Source of the DNA: Sphingomonas kyeonggiensis
GTDB lineage: Bacteria; Pseudomonadota; Alphaproteobacteria; Sphingomonadales; Sphingomonadaceae
Assembly: GCF_014204495.1 (NCBI RefSeq)
Contig: NZ_JACHLN010000003.1
Span: 806,001 to 870,000 of the forward strand
Direction: 5' to 3'
Length of the DNA: 64,000 nucleotides
This document shows positions 8,308-16,449 of this stretch, piece by piece. Position numbers and translations under genes: made by a program. Below the pieces are notes generated by a model, which had not been told where the DNA came from, did not search any database, and worked only from the letters and a program-made list of their open reading frames with translations. How positions within the stretch are numbered: the stretch's first letter is position 1; every line of letters begins with the position of its first letter.

Positions 8308-10185
8308 TCAGCGGTAGCTGAGCGACCACCGCAAGGTGAGCGGCCCGGACAGGCGGCGGGCGCCGAGACGACAGCGGACGAGCGAAGCGAAGGCGCCGGT
8401 CGGCGCGCGATACTCCTTGCCCTCCGCCGGGCCGACCGTGCAACCCTGATAGCCGGTGGTGGAGAAGCCGGTGACCTCCCCTGCCCCGAACGCCACCGCG
8501 CCGGGCCCGGCGCTGCGCGCATCGCCGGAGAAGCTGGCGAATTCCAGCGTAACGTCGGACAGGTCCACCGGCCCAGCCGCACGATAGGTGTCCGTGCGCG
8601 TGATCCTGCCGGGCGTGAACTCGTAACGGGTGGCGGCGGTGATGCGCTTGTCGGCGACCGGAGCATTCTCGCCCATCCGGTCCATCGCATCCTGCCGCCA
8701 GCTGACGATCGTCCGATTGCCCTGCCGTTTCCAGCTGATCCCGCGGAACCAGGCCAGCGGCATCAACACGCTGCCGTCCGCCAGCGCGAAGCGCGGGGTA
8801 AGCTGCGGGAAGCCGGCGTCCGCGGATCCCTGCAGCATCCCGCCCGCAAAGGGGATCGGGAAATAGGGATTGTGCATATGCTGGTCTTCGGCGCCGTTGA
8901 TGATCGGCAGGCCGATGACATGCCCCTTATCGCGCAGCGTGAGCAGCGCACGGTCATGGTCGCCGCGCGCGAACCAGGTGAAGCGAGCGGCGGGCAAGGT
9001 CCGGAGCCAGGCCGCATAGCCCGGCGACGGCGCCGCGCCCTTGTAACCCAGGCCGTTCCACAGCGCGTTGGTATAGATATATTGGCGGGCGAGGCTGAGA
9101 TTCTCGCCCAGGATCCGGTGCTTGCCGCGATAGCCATCGGTGCGGCGGCCACCGTCCCACAGGTTCACCGATCCCGTTGCCGGGTTCAGCCAGAAATCGG
9201 CATAGCGCGCAGCGATCCGGCTCGAGAGCGCATAGGCCATGTCGCGCTCCCGCTTGTCGAGGACGCCGAGCTTTGCCGCGGCGGTGAGCACTTCGAGGAA
9301 GGCGGTCTCGCCATAGGTGCCGATGCTGCGGCCATATTCCCAGCCTTCGCCGGTCACGGTCGCGCGGTGGAGCATCAGGTCGGCCGACTTGCGCAGCCAG
9401 GCCTTTACCTGCGGGGTCGGCGTCATCCCCGTTTCGATGAAGCGCTGGGCGATCTCGCCGATCAGCAGGACCGAATAGCGATCGAAACGGCCATGGCCGT
9501 CGGTCTCGTCGGCAAAGCCATATTGCCCCGAATAGCTGCGATAATGCCCGATCATCCGCTGGAGCAACGCCGTGGATGCCGCCTCATCCTCCCAGCCGAG
9601 CAGGTAGCGGAGGCGGGCCACGCTGAAGGCGACGCCGTAATAATTGTTGGGCAGGTCGTGGAGCAGGTTGAGCGACTTGGCATCGACGAAGCGGCGCCAG
9701 TCGAGCTTCTCGCGAAGCCGCGCCATCGTTTCGGGGCGCACCGCCTGGTCGAGCAGGCCGGCCTGCTTCAGGGCATGGAGGGCCGAGATATAATAGTAGA
9801 TGCCCCAGGTATCGTTGGGGTCGTCGATCGTCAGGTCCGCGATCTCGCGGTAGCCGGCGAGATATTCGGCCAGCTTCGGATCGGTGCGCGGGGTGTCGAG
9901 CAGCAGATAGCTGAGACCGGAGGCGATCTTGCCGGGAAGGAACTTGTCGCCGCTGTCGAACACCGGCACGCCGTCGAGCCGCATGGCCCGCTTCTCGCGC
10001 AGCAACTGGTGGAGCAGCGCGGCCAGCTGGGGCATCAGCCGCCGCTCGATCGTCGCATCCATGGGCGGCGCCACCGCATAGACGGGGCCATGGGGCGCAG
10101 GCGCTGCGGGCTGGGCCATCGCCGCAGGGACGGCGAGCAACGCGAGACAGGCGGCACCCAGCGGCGCACGCGACAGGTTGTTCAA
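8308..10185 (-). CDS. Secreted polysaccharide lyase-like protein of unclear family
   Basis: This 625-residue protein has a signal peptide (cut after AMAQ) and should be periplasmic. The TTG start at 10185 is supported by a GGAGAGG Shine-Dalgarno sequence 4 bases upstream. The N-terminal ~400 residues are helix-rich with toroid-like features (NDTWGIYYYISALHALKQAG, NNYYGVAFSVARLRYL, GHGRFDRYSVLLIGEIAQRF). The C-terminal ~220 residues are beta-rich, including QHMHNPYFPIPF. This toroid plus beta-sandwich plan is that of many polysaccharide lyases, but I do not recognise the family. It has its own operator and promoter in the uronate regulon, so a depolymerising role is likely. Confidence in a real secreted protein is high, in the activity low. 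Confidence 0.6.
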   Translation of the reverse strand: MNNLSRAPLGAACLALLAVPAAMAQPAAPAPHGPVYAVAPPMDATIERRLMPQLAALLHQLLREKRAMRLDGVPVFDSGDKFLPGKIASGLSYLLLDTPRTDPKLAEYLAGYREIADLTIDDPNDTWGIYYYISALHALKQAGLLDQAVRPETMARLREKLDWRRFVDAKSLNLLHDLPNNYYGVAFSVARLRYLLGWEDEAASTALLQRMIGHYRSYSGQYGFADETDGHGRFDRYSVLLIGEIAQRFIETGMTPTPQVKAWLRKSADLMLHRATVTGEGWEYGRSIGTYGETAFLEVLTAAAKLGVLDKRERDMAYALSSRIAARYADFWLNPATGSVNLWDGGRRTDGYRGKHRILGENLSLARQYIYTNALWNGLGYKGAAPSPGYAAWLRTLPAARFTWFARGDHDRALLTLRDKGHVIGLPIINGAEDQHMHNPYFPIPFAGGMLQGSADAGFPQLTPRFALADGSVLMPLAWFRGISWKRQGNRTIVSWRQDAMDRMGENAPVADKRITAATRYEFTPGRITRTDTYRAAGPVDLSDVTLEFASFSGDARSAGPGAVAFGAGEVTGFSTTGYQGCTVGPAEGKEYRAPTGAFASLVRCRLGARRLSGPLTLRWSLSYR

Positions 10186-10198
10186 TTGGCCTCTCCTT

Positions 10199-10211
10199 TT
10201 GGTCAGGCCAA
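10199..10211. promoter_or_regulatory. Candidate GntR-regulon operator upstream of the lyase-like gene
   Basis: TTGGTCAGGCCAA lies 14 bp upstream of the TTG start at 10185. It overlaps the end of the predicted -10 element, the expected place for a repressor site. Only the sixth base differs from the site at 8245. Confidence 0.65.
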
Positions 10212-10238
10212 TATCAAACTTCAGGTAATCGGTGTCAA
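10210..10238 (-). promoter_or_regulatory. Predicted sigma-70 promoter of the lyase-like gene
   Basis: On the minus strand a perfect TTGACA (10238-10233) is followed by a 17-bp spacer and GATATT (10215-10210). Transcription would begin near 10203, leaving a short leader that just holds the Shine-Dalgarno sequence. The same TTGACA-GATATTGGCC arrangement recurs before manD. Confidence 0.6.
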
Positions 10239-10255
10239 GCCACTCGCTTGGGGGA

Positions 10256-11026
10256 TCAGGCCGAGCCGATCTTCAACCGCCGTGCCACGCTGTCACGGCG
10301 CGTCTCGATCTCGTTGCGCGCGCGCTGCATCGCCTCGAGCTCGGTAGCCTCGAGCAGGTCGTCGACCACGCCGCGCAGGTGCCGGCGCATCGCGTTGCGC
10401 GCCGCATGCGGGTCATGCGCCTTGAGCGCATCGAGGATCGGGCGGTGCTCCTCGACTCGCGGCGTGATGCCACCGCGCTTGGCGCGGGCGAACATGTTGG
10501 CGGCGAGCGGCGAGTTGACGCGCAGGTCCCAGAGATAGTCGACGACGCTGCGGATCGCGGCGTTGCCGGTGGCATTGGCGATGGCGAGGTGGAAGCGGTG
10601 ATCGGCGTCCATCACCGAGGGCTCGTTCGAGTCGTCGGCCGCCATTTCCTCGATCAATTCCTCGAGCTCGGCGAGTTGCTCGTCGGTGATCGACACCGCG
10701 GCCAGGGCAACCGCCTCGCCTTCGAACAGGATGCGTGCCTCGGTCAGGTCGAAGGCGCCGACGTCGAAATTGAGCGAATCCGCCCGCTCGCCGCTGCCAT
10801 GCTCGCGCTTGGTGACATAGAGGCCTGAGCCATGCCGCGCCTCGATCCAGCCCTTCATCTCGAGCGCGATCATCGCCTCGCGGATGGTCGGACGGCTGAC
10901 CTTGTATTCCTCGGCGAGGTCGCGCTCGCCCGGCAGACGCGAACCCGGCGACCAGCGCCCGGCCTCGATCGCTTCGGTGATCGAAGCGGCTACCCGCTGG
11001 TAAAGCTTGTTGCCTGTGATCTTCAT
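10256..11026 (-). CDS. GntR/FadR-family transcriptional regulator
   Basis: This 256-residue regulator has an N-terminal winged helix (about residues 5-72: LYQRVAASITEAIEAGRW, GERDLAEEYKVSRPTIREAM, GSGLYV) and a C-terminal all-helical FCD effector domain (DADHRFHLAIANATGN and a later EEHRPILDALKAHD) with the His residues that usually bind metal. This is the FadR subgroup that includes UxuR/ExuR, known to sense hexuronate intermediates. It is divergent from manD, and four matching operator-like sites flank the locus genes, so it most likely represses them until a uronate metabolite appears. The start at 11026 drops 17 poorly conserved residues from the longest frame. Target and ligand are inferred. 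Confidence 0.88.
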   Translation of the reverse strand: MKITGNKLYQRVAASITEAIEAGRWSPGSRLPGERDLAEEYKVSRPTIREAMIALEMKGWIEARHGSGLYVTKREHGSGERADSLNFDVGAFDLTEARILFEGEAVALAAVSITDEQLAELEELIEEMAADDSNEPSVMDADHRFHLAIANATGNAAIRSVVDYLWDLRVNSPLAANMFARAKRGGITPRVEEHRPILDALKAHDPHAARNAMRRHLRGVVDDLLEATELEAMQRARNEIETRRDSVARRLKIGSA

Positions 11027-11044
11027 GCCGTCCTCATCCTTACA

Positions 11045-11059
11045 CAACCTCGTAGGTTG
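11045..11059. promoter_or_regulatory. Inverted repeat upstream of the GntR gene
   Basis: CAACCTCGTAGGTTG has two 6-bp arms around a 3-bp centre, 18 bp upstream of the regulator start and overlapping the divergent -35 of manD. It is a different sequence from the TTGG/CCAA sites. It may be an autoregulatory or second-regulator site. Confidence 0.4.
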
Positions 11060-11086
11060 ACACGATAGGTCATACAAGTGGATATT
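11057..11086 (+). promoter_or_regulatory. Predicted sigma-70 promoter of manD
   Basis: TTGACA at 11057-11062, an 18-bp spacer and GATATT at 11081-11086 place the start of transcription near 11093, about 20 bases before the TTG start codon. The operator at 11085 overlaps the -10 end and the start point, which suits repression. Confidence 0.6.
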
Positions 11087-11097
11087 GGCCTGACCAC
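11085..11097. promoter_or_regulatory. Candidate GntR-regulon operator upstream of manD
   Basis: TTGGCCTGACCAC overlaps the predicted -10 end and start site of manD. Read in this direction it differs from the site at 1714 by one base, and the following CTTGA is also shared with that site. Confidence 0.65.
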
Positions 11098-11113
11098 TTG
11101 AGAGGGTTTACAC

Positions 11114-12325
11114 TTGCCACGTATCACTGCCGCCCGCGTTATCGTGACGCGCCCCGGCCGCAACTTTGTAACGCTGAAGATCGAGACGGACGAGGGCGTT
11201 TATGGCCTCGGCGACGCGACGCTCAACGGCCGTGAACTGGCGGTGGCCAGCTACCTCAACGATCACGTGATTCCGTGCCTGATCGGCCGCGATGCGCACA
11301 GCATCGAGGATATCTGGCAGTATCTGTACAAGGGCGCGTACTGGCGCCGCGGCCCGGTGACGATGAGCGCGATCGCCGCGGTCGACATGGCGCTGTGGGA
11401 CATCAAGGGCAAGCTGGCCAACATGCCGGTCTACCAGCTGCTCGGCGGCGCGGCGCGCGAGGGCTGCATGGTCTATGGCCATGCCAATGGCTCTGACATC
11501 AGCGAGACGATCGAGCGCGCCCATGAATATCTGGAGCAGGGCTACAAGGCCGTGCGCCTCCAGTCCGGCGTGCCGGGCATGGCCACGACCTATGGCGTGT
11601 CTGGCGAGCGCTTCTATTACGAGCCGGCCAAGGGATCGCTGCCCGAGGAATCGCAGTGGAGCACGTCGAAATACATGCGCTTCGTGCCGCAGCTTTTCGA
11701 CAAGGCCCGCGAGTCGCTGGGCTGGGACATCCACCTGCTCCATGACGTCCACCACCGGCTGACTCCGATCGAGGCGGGGCGGCTGGGGAGGGATTTAGAA
11801 CCCTATCGGCTGTTCTGGCTGGAAGACGCCACGCCGGCCGAAAACCAGGCCGCTTTCCGGCTTATCCGGCAGCACACCACCACGCCGCTGGCAGTGGGCG
11901 AGATCTTCAATTCGATCTGGGACGCCAAGCAGCTGATCGAGGAGCAGCTGATCGACTATATCCGCGCGACCGTGGTGCATGCCGGCGGCATCACCCATCT
12001 GCGCCGCGTGGCGGCACTGGCCGACCTCTACCAGGTGCGCACCGGCTGCCACGGCGCGACCGACCTGTCGCCGGTGTGCATGGCTGCGGCGCTGCACTTC
12101 GGCCTGTCGGTGCCCAATTTCGGCATCCAGGAATATATGCGCCATTCGGAGGAGACCGACGCGGTGTTCCCGCATGCCTACAGCCTCAACAACGGGCTGA
12201 TGCACCCGGGCGACAAGCCGGGGCTGGGCGTGGACATCGATGAGGTCCTGGCCGCCAAGTACGAATACAAGCGCGCCTATCTGCCGGTGAACCGGCTCGA
12301 GGACGGGACGATGTTCAACTGGTGA
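11114..12325 (+). CDS. manD: D-mannonate dehydratase (ManD), enolase superfamily
   Basis: This 403-residue enzyme dehydrates D-mannonate to 2-keto-3-deoxy-D-gluconate, a step of glucuronate catabolism in the cytoplasm. It closely resembles the Novosphingobium ManD as I remember it, offset by one residue. The Mg ligands map to Asp211, Glu237 and Glu263, the acid/base pair to Arg148 and Tyr160, and the opposite-face His to His213; all are present. The start is TTG at 11114, with AGAGGG seven bases upstream; no suitable ATG is near. It is divergent from the GntR regulator. No uronate isomerase, fructuronate reductase or KDG kinase is in the window, so they must lie elsewhere. Confidence 0.93.
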   Translation: MPRITAARVIVTRPGRNFVTLKIETDEGVYGLGDATLNGRELAVASYLNDHVIPCLIGRDAHSIEDIWQYLYKGAYWRRGPVTMSAIAAVDMALWDIKGKLANMPVYQLLGGAAREGCMVYGHANGSDISETIERAHEYLEQGYKAVRLQSGVPGMATTYGVSGERFYYEPAKGSLPEESQWSTSKYMRFVPQLFDKARESLGWDIHLLHDVHHRLTPIEAGRLGRDLEPYRLFWLEDATPAENQAAFRLIRQHTTTPLAVGEIFNSIWDAKQLIEEQLIDYIRATVVHAGGITHLRRVAALADLYQVRTGCHGATDLSPVCMAAALHFGLSVPNFGIQEYMRHSEETDAVFPHAYSLNNGLMHPGDKPGLGVDIDEVLAAKYEYKRAYLPVNRLEDGTMFNW

Positions 12326-12593
12326 GCCCGTGCCGGCGCTCGCCTACAGCGCGGCGCCGGCGACTCGCGAAAGTACACAAAGTACACGCCAAGAGCGGTT
12401 TTCGCGGGAGGCCTTGCCCCCGTTGTGACGGACGCGCGCAACAAGATTGCGCGCGCGTGATCCTATTTCATCCGACGATGCAAAGAGCGGTCGGGAAAGG
12501 GCCCTGACCGCGCCAGCCAAGCAGGCGAAATCCTACATTGCAAGCGATGGAGACGCTCCCCGGCGAAAGCCGGGGAACGGGAGTGGAAGAAGC
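12326..12593. other. Intergenic region with two hairpins
   Basis: No gene is seen in these 268 bases. A 9-bp GC stem with ACGCGCGCAA/TTGCGCGCG arms at 12432-12458 could end manD transcription, though no clean T-run follows. A second hairpin (12557-12576, TCCCCGGC/GCCGGGGA around GAAA) is a half-copy of the family A repeat next to the stop of the yegP-like gene. Confidence 0.5.
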
Positions 12594-12767
12594 TCAGCCC
12601 TCCTCGACCGGAGCGCCGGGGCCGTTCTTCTGGATCGACTCGATAGCGTTCTTCGCGCTCGCCTTGGTCGTGTAGCCTTCGGTCCAGAAGATCACTTCGC
12701 TGTTGTACTTGAACTTGGCGACATACTCGCCAGCCTTGTTCTGCTCGATCACGAACTTGTGTGCCAT
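12594..12767 (-). CDS. DUF1508 / YegP-like small protein
   Basis: This is a 57-residue protein beginning MAHKFVIEQNKAGEYVAKFK and containing one DUF1508 repeat (EYVAKFKYNSEVIFWTEGYT, then KASAKNAIESIQKN). E. coli YegP carries two such repeats, so this is the single-repeat form. The strong GGGAGAA Shine-Dalgarno sequence seven bases before the ATG supports the start. The fold is a small beta-sheet plus helix. The biochemical role of the family is not established. It stands alone on the minus strand, 34 bp after the FAD oxidoreductase gene. Confidence 0.85.
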   Translation of the reverse strand: MAHKFVIEQNKAGEYVAKFKYNSEVIFWTEGYTTKASAKNAIESIQKNGPGAPVEEG

Positions 12768-12801
12768 TCGCTTTCTCCCGGACTCAAACCGCTAACCTGG
12801 G

Positions 12802-13887
12802 TTAGCCGCCGAAACGTGCAGGCGAATAGGTGGCCGGGTCAATAGCCGCGACTGCCGGATCCGGCGTGTTGCCGAGCAGCAGCGCCGCGGCGAGCTGGGC
12901 GGCGGCAGGCGCCGTCTGGATGCCGAAGCCGCCCTGCCCCGCGCACCAGAAGAAGCCCGGCGCGTCCTGCGCGAAGCCATAGACCGGCAGGCGATCGGGC
13001 GCGAAGCTGCGCAGGCCGGCCCATTTGTGCTCGAGCTTCTCGATCCGCCAGTCGACGACATGCTCGAACCGGTCGATCGCCAGCGCGACGTCCAGATCCT
13101 CGGGCTGGGCGTCGCAGGGCGGGGTCTCGATCTCGTCATGCGGCGAGAGCCAGAGCCGGCCGCCCGCCTCCGGCTTCCAGTAGAAGCTGCCACCGATATG
13201 CGCGACCATCGGGCTGAGCGGCGCCGGCGCGGGATCGGTCTTCAACTGCATGATCGTGCGACGATAGGGCGTGATGCCGAGCGGAGTGACACCGGCCATC
13301 CCGGCCACCGGATCGGCCCAGGCGCCGGCGGCATTGACCAGCACATTGGCCTCGAACGCTCCCGCACGCGTCTCGAGCAGCCAGCGGCCGGCTTCGCGGC
13401 GGGCGGAGAGCAGGCCGGCATCGGTGTGGAGCACCGCCCCTGCCCGCTTCGCCGTGGCGAGCATGTCGCCGTGGAGCGCGCCGACATCGATATATTCGCA
13501 GCTCGGTTCGAGTACCCCAAGCGTCCATTCGGGGCGCAGGCCCGGGATCAGCGCCTGGGGATCGACGGCGCGCAACTCGACTCCGGTGCCCTCGAACTCG
13601 GCGAGGAAGGCATCGATCGTGCCCGCCTCATCGGCGCGGCCGATATGGACCGAGCCCATCGGCTCGAGATAGCCGCCGTCACGCAGGGGCGCGCCCGAGG
13701 CGGTGGTCAGCGGCTGGATCGCCGGGCCACCATAGCTTTCGGACCAGAAGGCGGCCGAGCGGCCGGTCGAGTGATAGCCGGCGCGGTCTTCCGCCTCGAG
13801 CAGCAGCACGCGCGCATGCGGCGCGATCTCGGCCGCGAGGCTGGCCCCGGCGATGCCGGCGCCGATGATCGCAACGTCATAGGCCAT
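12802..13887 (-). CDS. FAD-dependent oxidoreductase (DAO / D-amino acid oxidase family)
   Basis: This 361-residue flavoprotein has an N-terminal Rossmann dinucleotide motif (VAIIGAGIAGASLA, residues 5-18), an acidic ribose-binding residue in VLLLEAED, a central substrate domain and a C-terminal FAD-contact GQGGFGIQTAPA. This is the DAO family, which oxidises D-amino acids, glycine, sarcosine or similar amines or hydroxy acids. There is no signal peptide, so it is cytoplasmic or peripheral. Its start overlaps the stop of the upstream hydrolase gene by one base (TGATG), indicating translational coupling. The substrate cannot be called. Confidence 0.88.
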   Translation of the reverse strand: MAYDVAIIGAGIAGASLAAEIAPHARVLLLEAEDRAGYHSTGRSAAFWSESYGGPAIQPLTTASGAPLRDGGYLEPMGSVHIGRADEAGTIDAFLAEFEGTGVELRAVDPQALIPGLRPEWTLGVLEPSCEYIDVGALHGDMLATAKRAGAVLHTDAGLLSARREAGRWLLETRAGAFEANVLVNAAGAWADPVAGMAGVTPLGITPYRRTIMQLKTDPAPAPLSPMVAHIGGSFYWKPEAGGRLWLSPHDEIETPPCDAQPEDLDVALAIDRFEHVVDWRIEKLEHKWAGLRSFAPDRLPVYGFAQDAPGFFWCAGQGGFGIQTAPAAAQLAAALLLGNTPDPAVAAIDPATYSPARFGG

Positions 13888-14831
13888 CAGCGGCGCTGGG
13901 CGCGGGCGGCGAGGAACAGATCGATCTCGCCGATCGCGCGATTGCGGACCTTGTCGCCCTCGCGCAGGATCTCGTGCGCGCTTTCCTTGCCGAAGCTGAC
14001 GATGCGGGCGTCGGGCAGCCTGGGAACGATCTTCAGCGCTGCCCTGGCGTCGACCAGCCCATCGGCCTTGGCGACCAGCGCAAGCACGGGGACCGGCATC
14101 TTCCTGAGCCTGGGATTGCCGGCAAGCTCGCGCATCGACTTGAACGCCTGGATCAGCCAGCGCCAGCTCGGCGGGCCGGTGACGATCTCGGGATTGTGCT
14201 GCTGCCAGAAGATCTCGTCCGAATAGCGATCGCGATCATGGGTGAGCAGATTGGCGCGGGTCTCGGTGGTGTAGGGCTTCTCGTTGCTCTTCCAGGCCGG
14301 GCGGGTGGGATCGCCGACTCCGCCCAGGATGCGCGCGGCGCGCTCGGCAAAGGGCCCCAGCGCGCTCTTCACGCCGAGCATCGGTGCGACGATCACCGCG
14401 GCATCGGGACGGATCGCGCCTTCGACCAGCCCGCGCAGGATCAGATGGCCGCCCATCGAATGGCCCATCACGACATGCGGCCCCGGAGTCGCGGCTTCCC
14501 ATTCGGCATAGAAGGCGCGCAGATCGGCGATGAAGCTGTCGAAGCTGTCGATATCGCCGCAATTGGCGCGCGAGGTGAGCCGGCCCGAACCGCCCTGGCC
14601 GCGCCAGTCGAACGAAGTGATCGTCCAGCCCTGCTCGTGCCAGTGGTGGAACGCCTCCAGATACTTCTCGAAGATGTCGCCCCGGCCGCCCTGGAACAGG
14701 ATCGAGCCACGCGGCGTGGCGGTCTCGGCGGGCCAGGCGAAGGCGCGCAGGTGCCAGCCATCGGGCGCGGTCCAGTGGTGGACCTTGGCCCCGGCGGGGA
14801 GGGTACGGCGAATATCCGGATTTTCACGCAT
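13887..14831 (-). CDS. Alpha/beta hydrolase, lysophospholipase (serine aminopeptidase S33) type
   Basis: This 314-residue hydrolase has the nucleophile elbow GHSMGG (Ser near residue 144), an Asp in KADGLVD and a His in KESAHEIL, making a complete catalytic triad. The DWRGQGGSGR stretch after the first strands is typical of monoacylglycerol lipase/lysophospholipase L2-like enzymes. No signal peptide is present. It is the first gene of a two-gene unit with the FAD oxidoreductase (TGATG overlap). A lipid ester is the likely substrate, but that is family inference. Confidence 0.88.
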   Translation of the reverse strand: MRENPDIRRTLPAGAKVHHWTAPDGWHLRAFAWPAETATPRGSILFQGGRGDIFEKYLEAFHHWHEQGWTITSFDWRGQGGSGRLTSRANCGDIDSFDSFIADLRAFYAEWEAATPGPHVVMGHSMGGHLILRGLVEGAIRPDAAVIVAPMLGVKSALGPFAERAARILGGVGDPTRPAWKSNEKPYTTETRANLLTHDRDRYSDEIFWQQHNPEIVTGPPSWRWLIQAFKSMRELAGNPRLRKMPVPVLALVAKADGLVDARAALKIVPRLPDARIVSFGKESAHEILREGDKVRNRAIGEIDLFLAARAQRR

Positions 14832-14880
14832 ATCGCTTGGTTACGTTTTGATAAGCCGTCCCGTCTAGGACTTTGCTCCT

Positions 14881-15354
14881 ATGGGGGAGTGGTTCGTCAC
14901 CTTGCTGCTTGTTGCGCTCGCGCTGCTGCTCGTCTCGGCGGGCATCCAGGACGCGCGCACCCGTGAGATCGCCAACTGGAAGAATGCGGCCATCGCGCTG
15001 ATGGCGCCGCTCTGGTGGTGGGCGAACGGGCTGGCCCTGTGGCCGGACATGGCACTGCAGCTGGGCATCGCCACGCTGGTCTTCGGCTTCTTCCTGGGCG
15101 CCTTCGCGCTGGGGCAGATGGGCGGCGGCGACGTGAAGATGATCGGCGCGCTCGCACTATGGCTGCCGATGCAGCCACTGGTGTGGATGCTGGTGCTGAT
15201 GTCGCTGATCGGCGGCGGGCTAACCCTGGTGATGGTGATCGAGAAGAAACTGCGGCCGGCCCGGGGGGGACCTGTGGAAATTCCTTATGGCGTGGCCATC
15301 GCAATCGCAGCGCTGCTCGTTCTTCGCGAACCGATTTTTAACCAGTTCGGGTGA
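14881..15354 (+). CDS. cpaA: Prepilin peptidase CpaA (A24 family)
   Basis: This is a 157-residue inner-membrane aspartic protease with four to five hydrophobic segments. It cleaves the leader of Flp-type pilins. The two catalytic aspartates are visible at Asp24 (QDARTREI) and Asp84 (GGGDVKM). It lacks the N-methyltransferase domain of PilD, as is normal for CpaA/TadV. It opens the pilus block, with cpaB starting 62 bases later. It is divergent from the hydrolase gene at 14831, with only 49 bases between. Confidence 0.92.
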   Translation: MGEWFVTLLLVALALLLVSAGIQDARTREIANWKNAAIALMAPLWWWANGLALWPDMALQLGIATLVFGFFLGAFALGQMGGGDVKMIGALALWLPMQPLVWMLVLMSLIGGGLTLVMVIEKKLRPARGGPVEIPYGVAIAIAALLVLREPIFNQFG

Positions 15355-15416
15355 ATACTTAACGCTGGCGCAACCACAACGCCGACGTTTTTTTGAGAAG
15401 GCTTGGGAATAGCGAA

Positions 15417-16448
15417 ATGGATGCACGCAAGCTGATCCTGCTCGTCGGTGCGCTGGTCGTGGCCGCAATTACCGCATTCATGGCGCGCAGCCTGATGAGC
15501 GGCGCACCCGCGCCCCAGGCCGGGGCCGTGCCTGCCGCGGTGCAGCCGCAGAACACCACCGAGGTGCTCGTCGCCAAGCGCGAGCTGCCCGTGGGCACCA
15601 TCCTCGACGCCCAGTCGCTCGAATTCCGCCCCTGGCCCAAGGAGCTGGTCGAGGGCGCCTATTATGTGAAGAGCGAATCGGATCCGGCCAAGCTGGTCGG
15701 CACCGTGGTCCGCTTCCCGATTCCCGCTGGCCAGCCGGTGACCCAGGGCGCGCTGGTGAAGCCCGGCGACCGCGGCTTCCTCGCCGCCGCGCTCGGCGCC
15801 GGCATGCGTGCGGTCACCGTGCCCGTCTCGACCCAGAGCGCCGTTGCCGGCTTCGTCTTCCCGGGCGACCGGATCGACCTGGTGCTGACCCAGTCGGTGT
15901 CGGGCGGTGGCGATGGCCCGCCGCTCAAGGCTTCGGAGACGATCCTGCGCAACCTGCGCGTGCTCGCCACCGACCAGAAGACCGACAAGCAGACCGACGA
16001 CAAGGGCAACACCATCGTCAACACCTTCTCGACCGTGACGGTCGAGGCGACTCCGAAGATCGCCGAGAAGATCGCGGTGGCACAGACCATCGGCACGCTC
16101 TCGCTGTCGCTGCGCTCGATCGCCGACAACCAGGGCGAGCTCGAGGAAGCGATCGCCGCGGGCGACGTCGAAGTGCCGACCGATCCGAAGAAGGAAAAGG
16201 AAATGATCGCCAAGGTGGCGACGCGTCCCCAGGAGGGCGCGACCACCTTCGCCACCGGCGCCGACGTGTCGCGCTTCCAGCGCAGCACCGTTCCGGCCAA
16301 GCCGCGCGACGCCGCCCCGATGGGCGGTGCCCCGGCCGGCGCGGCACCGGGCCAAGGCTATCCGGGTGCGGTCGCTCCGCGCGGCCCGGTCGTCACCATC
16401 GTTCGCGGCAATGCCGAGACCGCCGTTGCTCTGGGGGGCAAGAACTAA
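15417..16448 (+). CDS. cpaB: Flp pilus assembly protein CpaB
   Basis: This 343-residue protein has an N-terminal membrane anchor (LILLVGALVVAAITAFMA) and a SAF-type domain from about residue 45 (VLVAKRELPVGTILDAQSLE), followed by the RcpC/CpaB domain (GMRAVTVPVSTQSAVAGFV). CpaB stabilises the outer-membrane secretin of tad pilus machines in the periplasm. The C-terminus is Pro/Ala/Gly rich and probably disordered. The ATG at 15417 gives the natural membrane anchor. cpaC follows after 1 bp. Confidence 0.92.
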   Translation: MDARKLILLVGALVVAAITAFMARSLMSGAPAPQAGAVPAAVQPQNTTEVLVAKRELPVGTILDAQSLEFRPWPKELVEGAYYVKSESDPAKLVGTVVRFPIPAGQPVTQGALVKPGDRGFLAAALGAGMRAVTVPVSTQSAVAGFVFPGDRIDLVLTQSVSGGGDGPPLKASETILRNLRVLATDQKTDKQTDDKGNTIVNTFSTVTVEATPKIAEKIAVAQTIGTLSLSLRSIADNQGELEEAIAAGDVEVPTDPKKEKEMIAKVATRPQEGATTFATGADVSRFQRSTVPAKPRDAAPMGGAPAGAAPGQGYPGAVAPRGPVVTIVRGNAETAVALGGKN

Positions 16449-16449
16449 G

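Noticed and set aside
5050..10347. A 1765-residue open frame on the plus strand
   Set aside because: It lies antisense to the TonB receptor and the lyase-like gene and reads as Arg/Ala/Glu-rich low-quality sequence without domains. It is a by-product of high GC and codon bias on the other strand.
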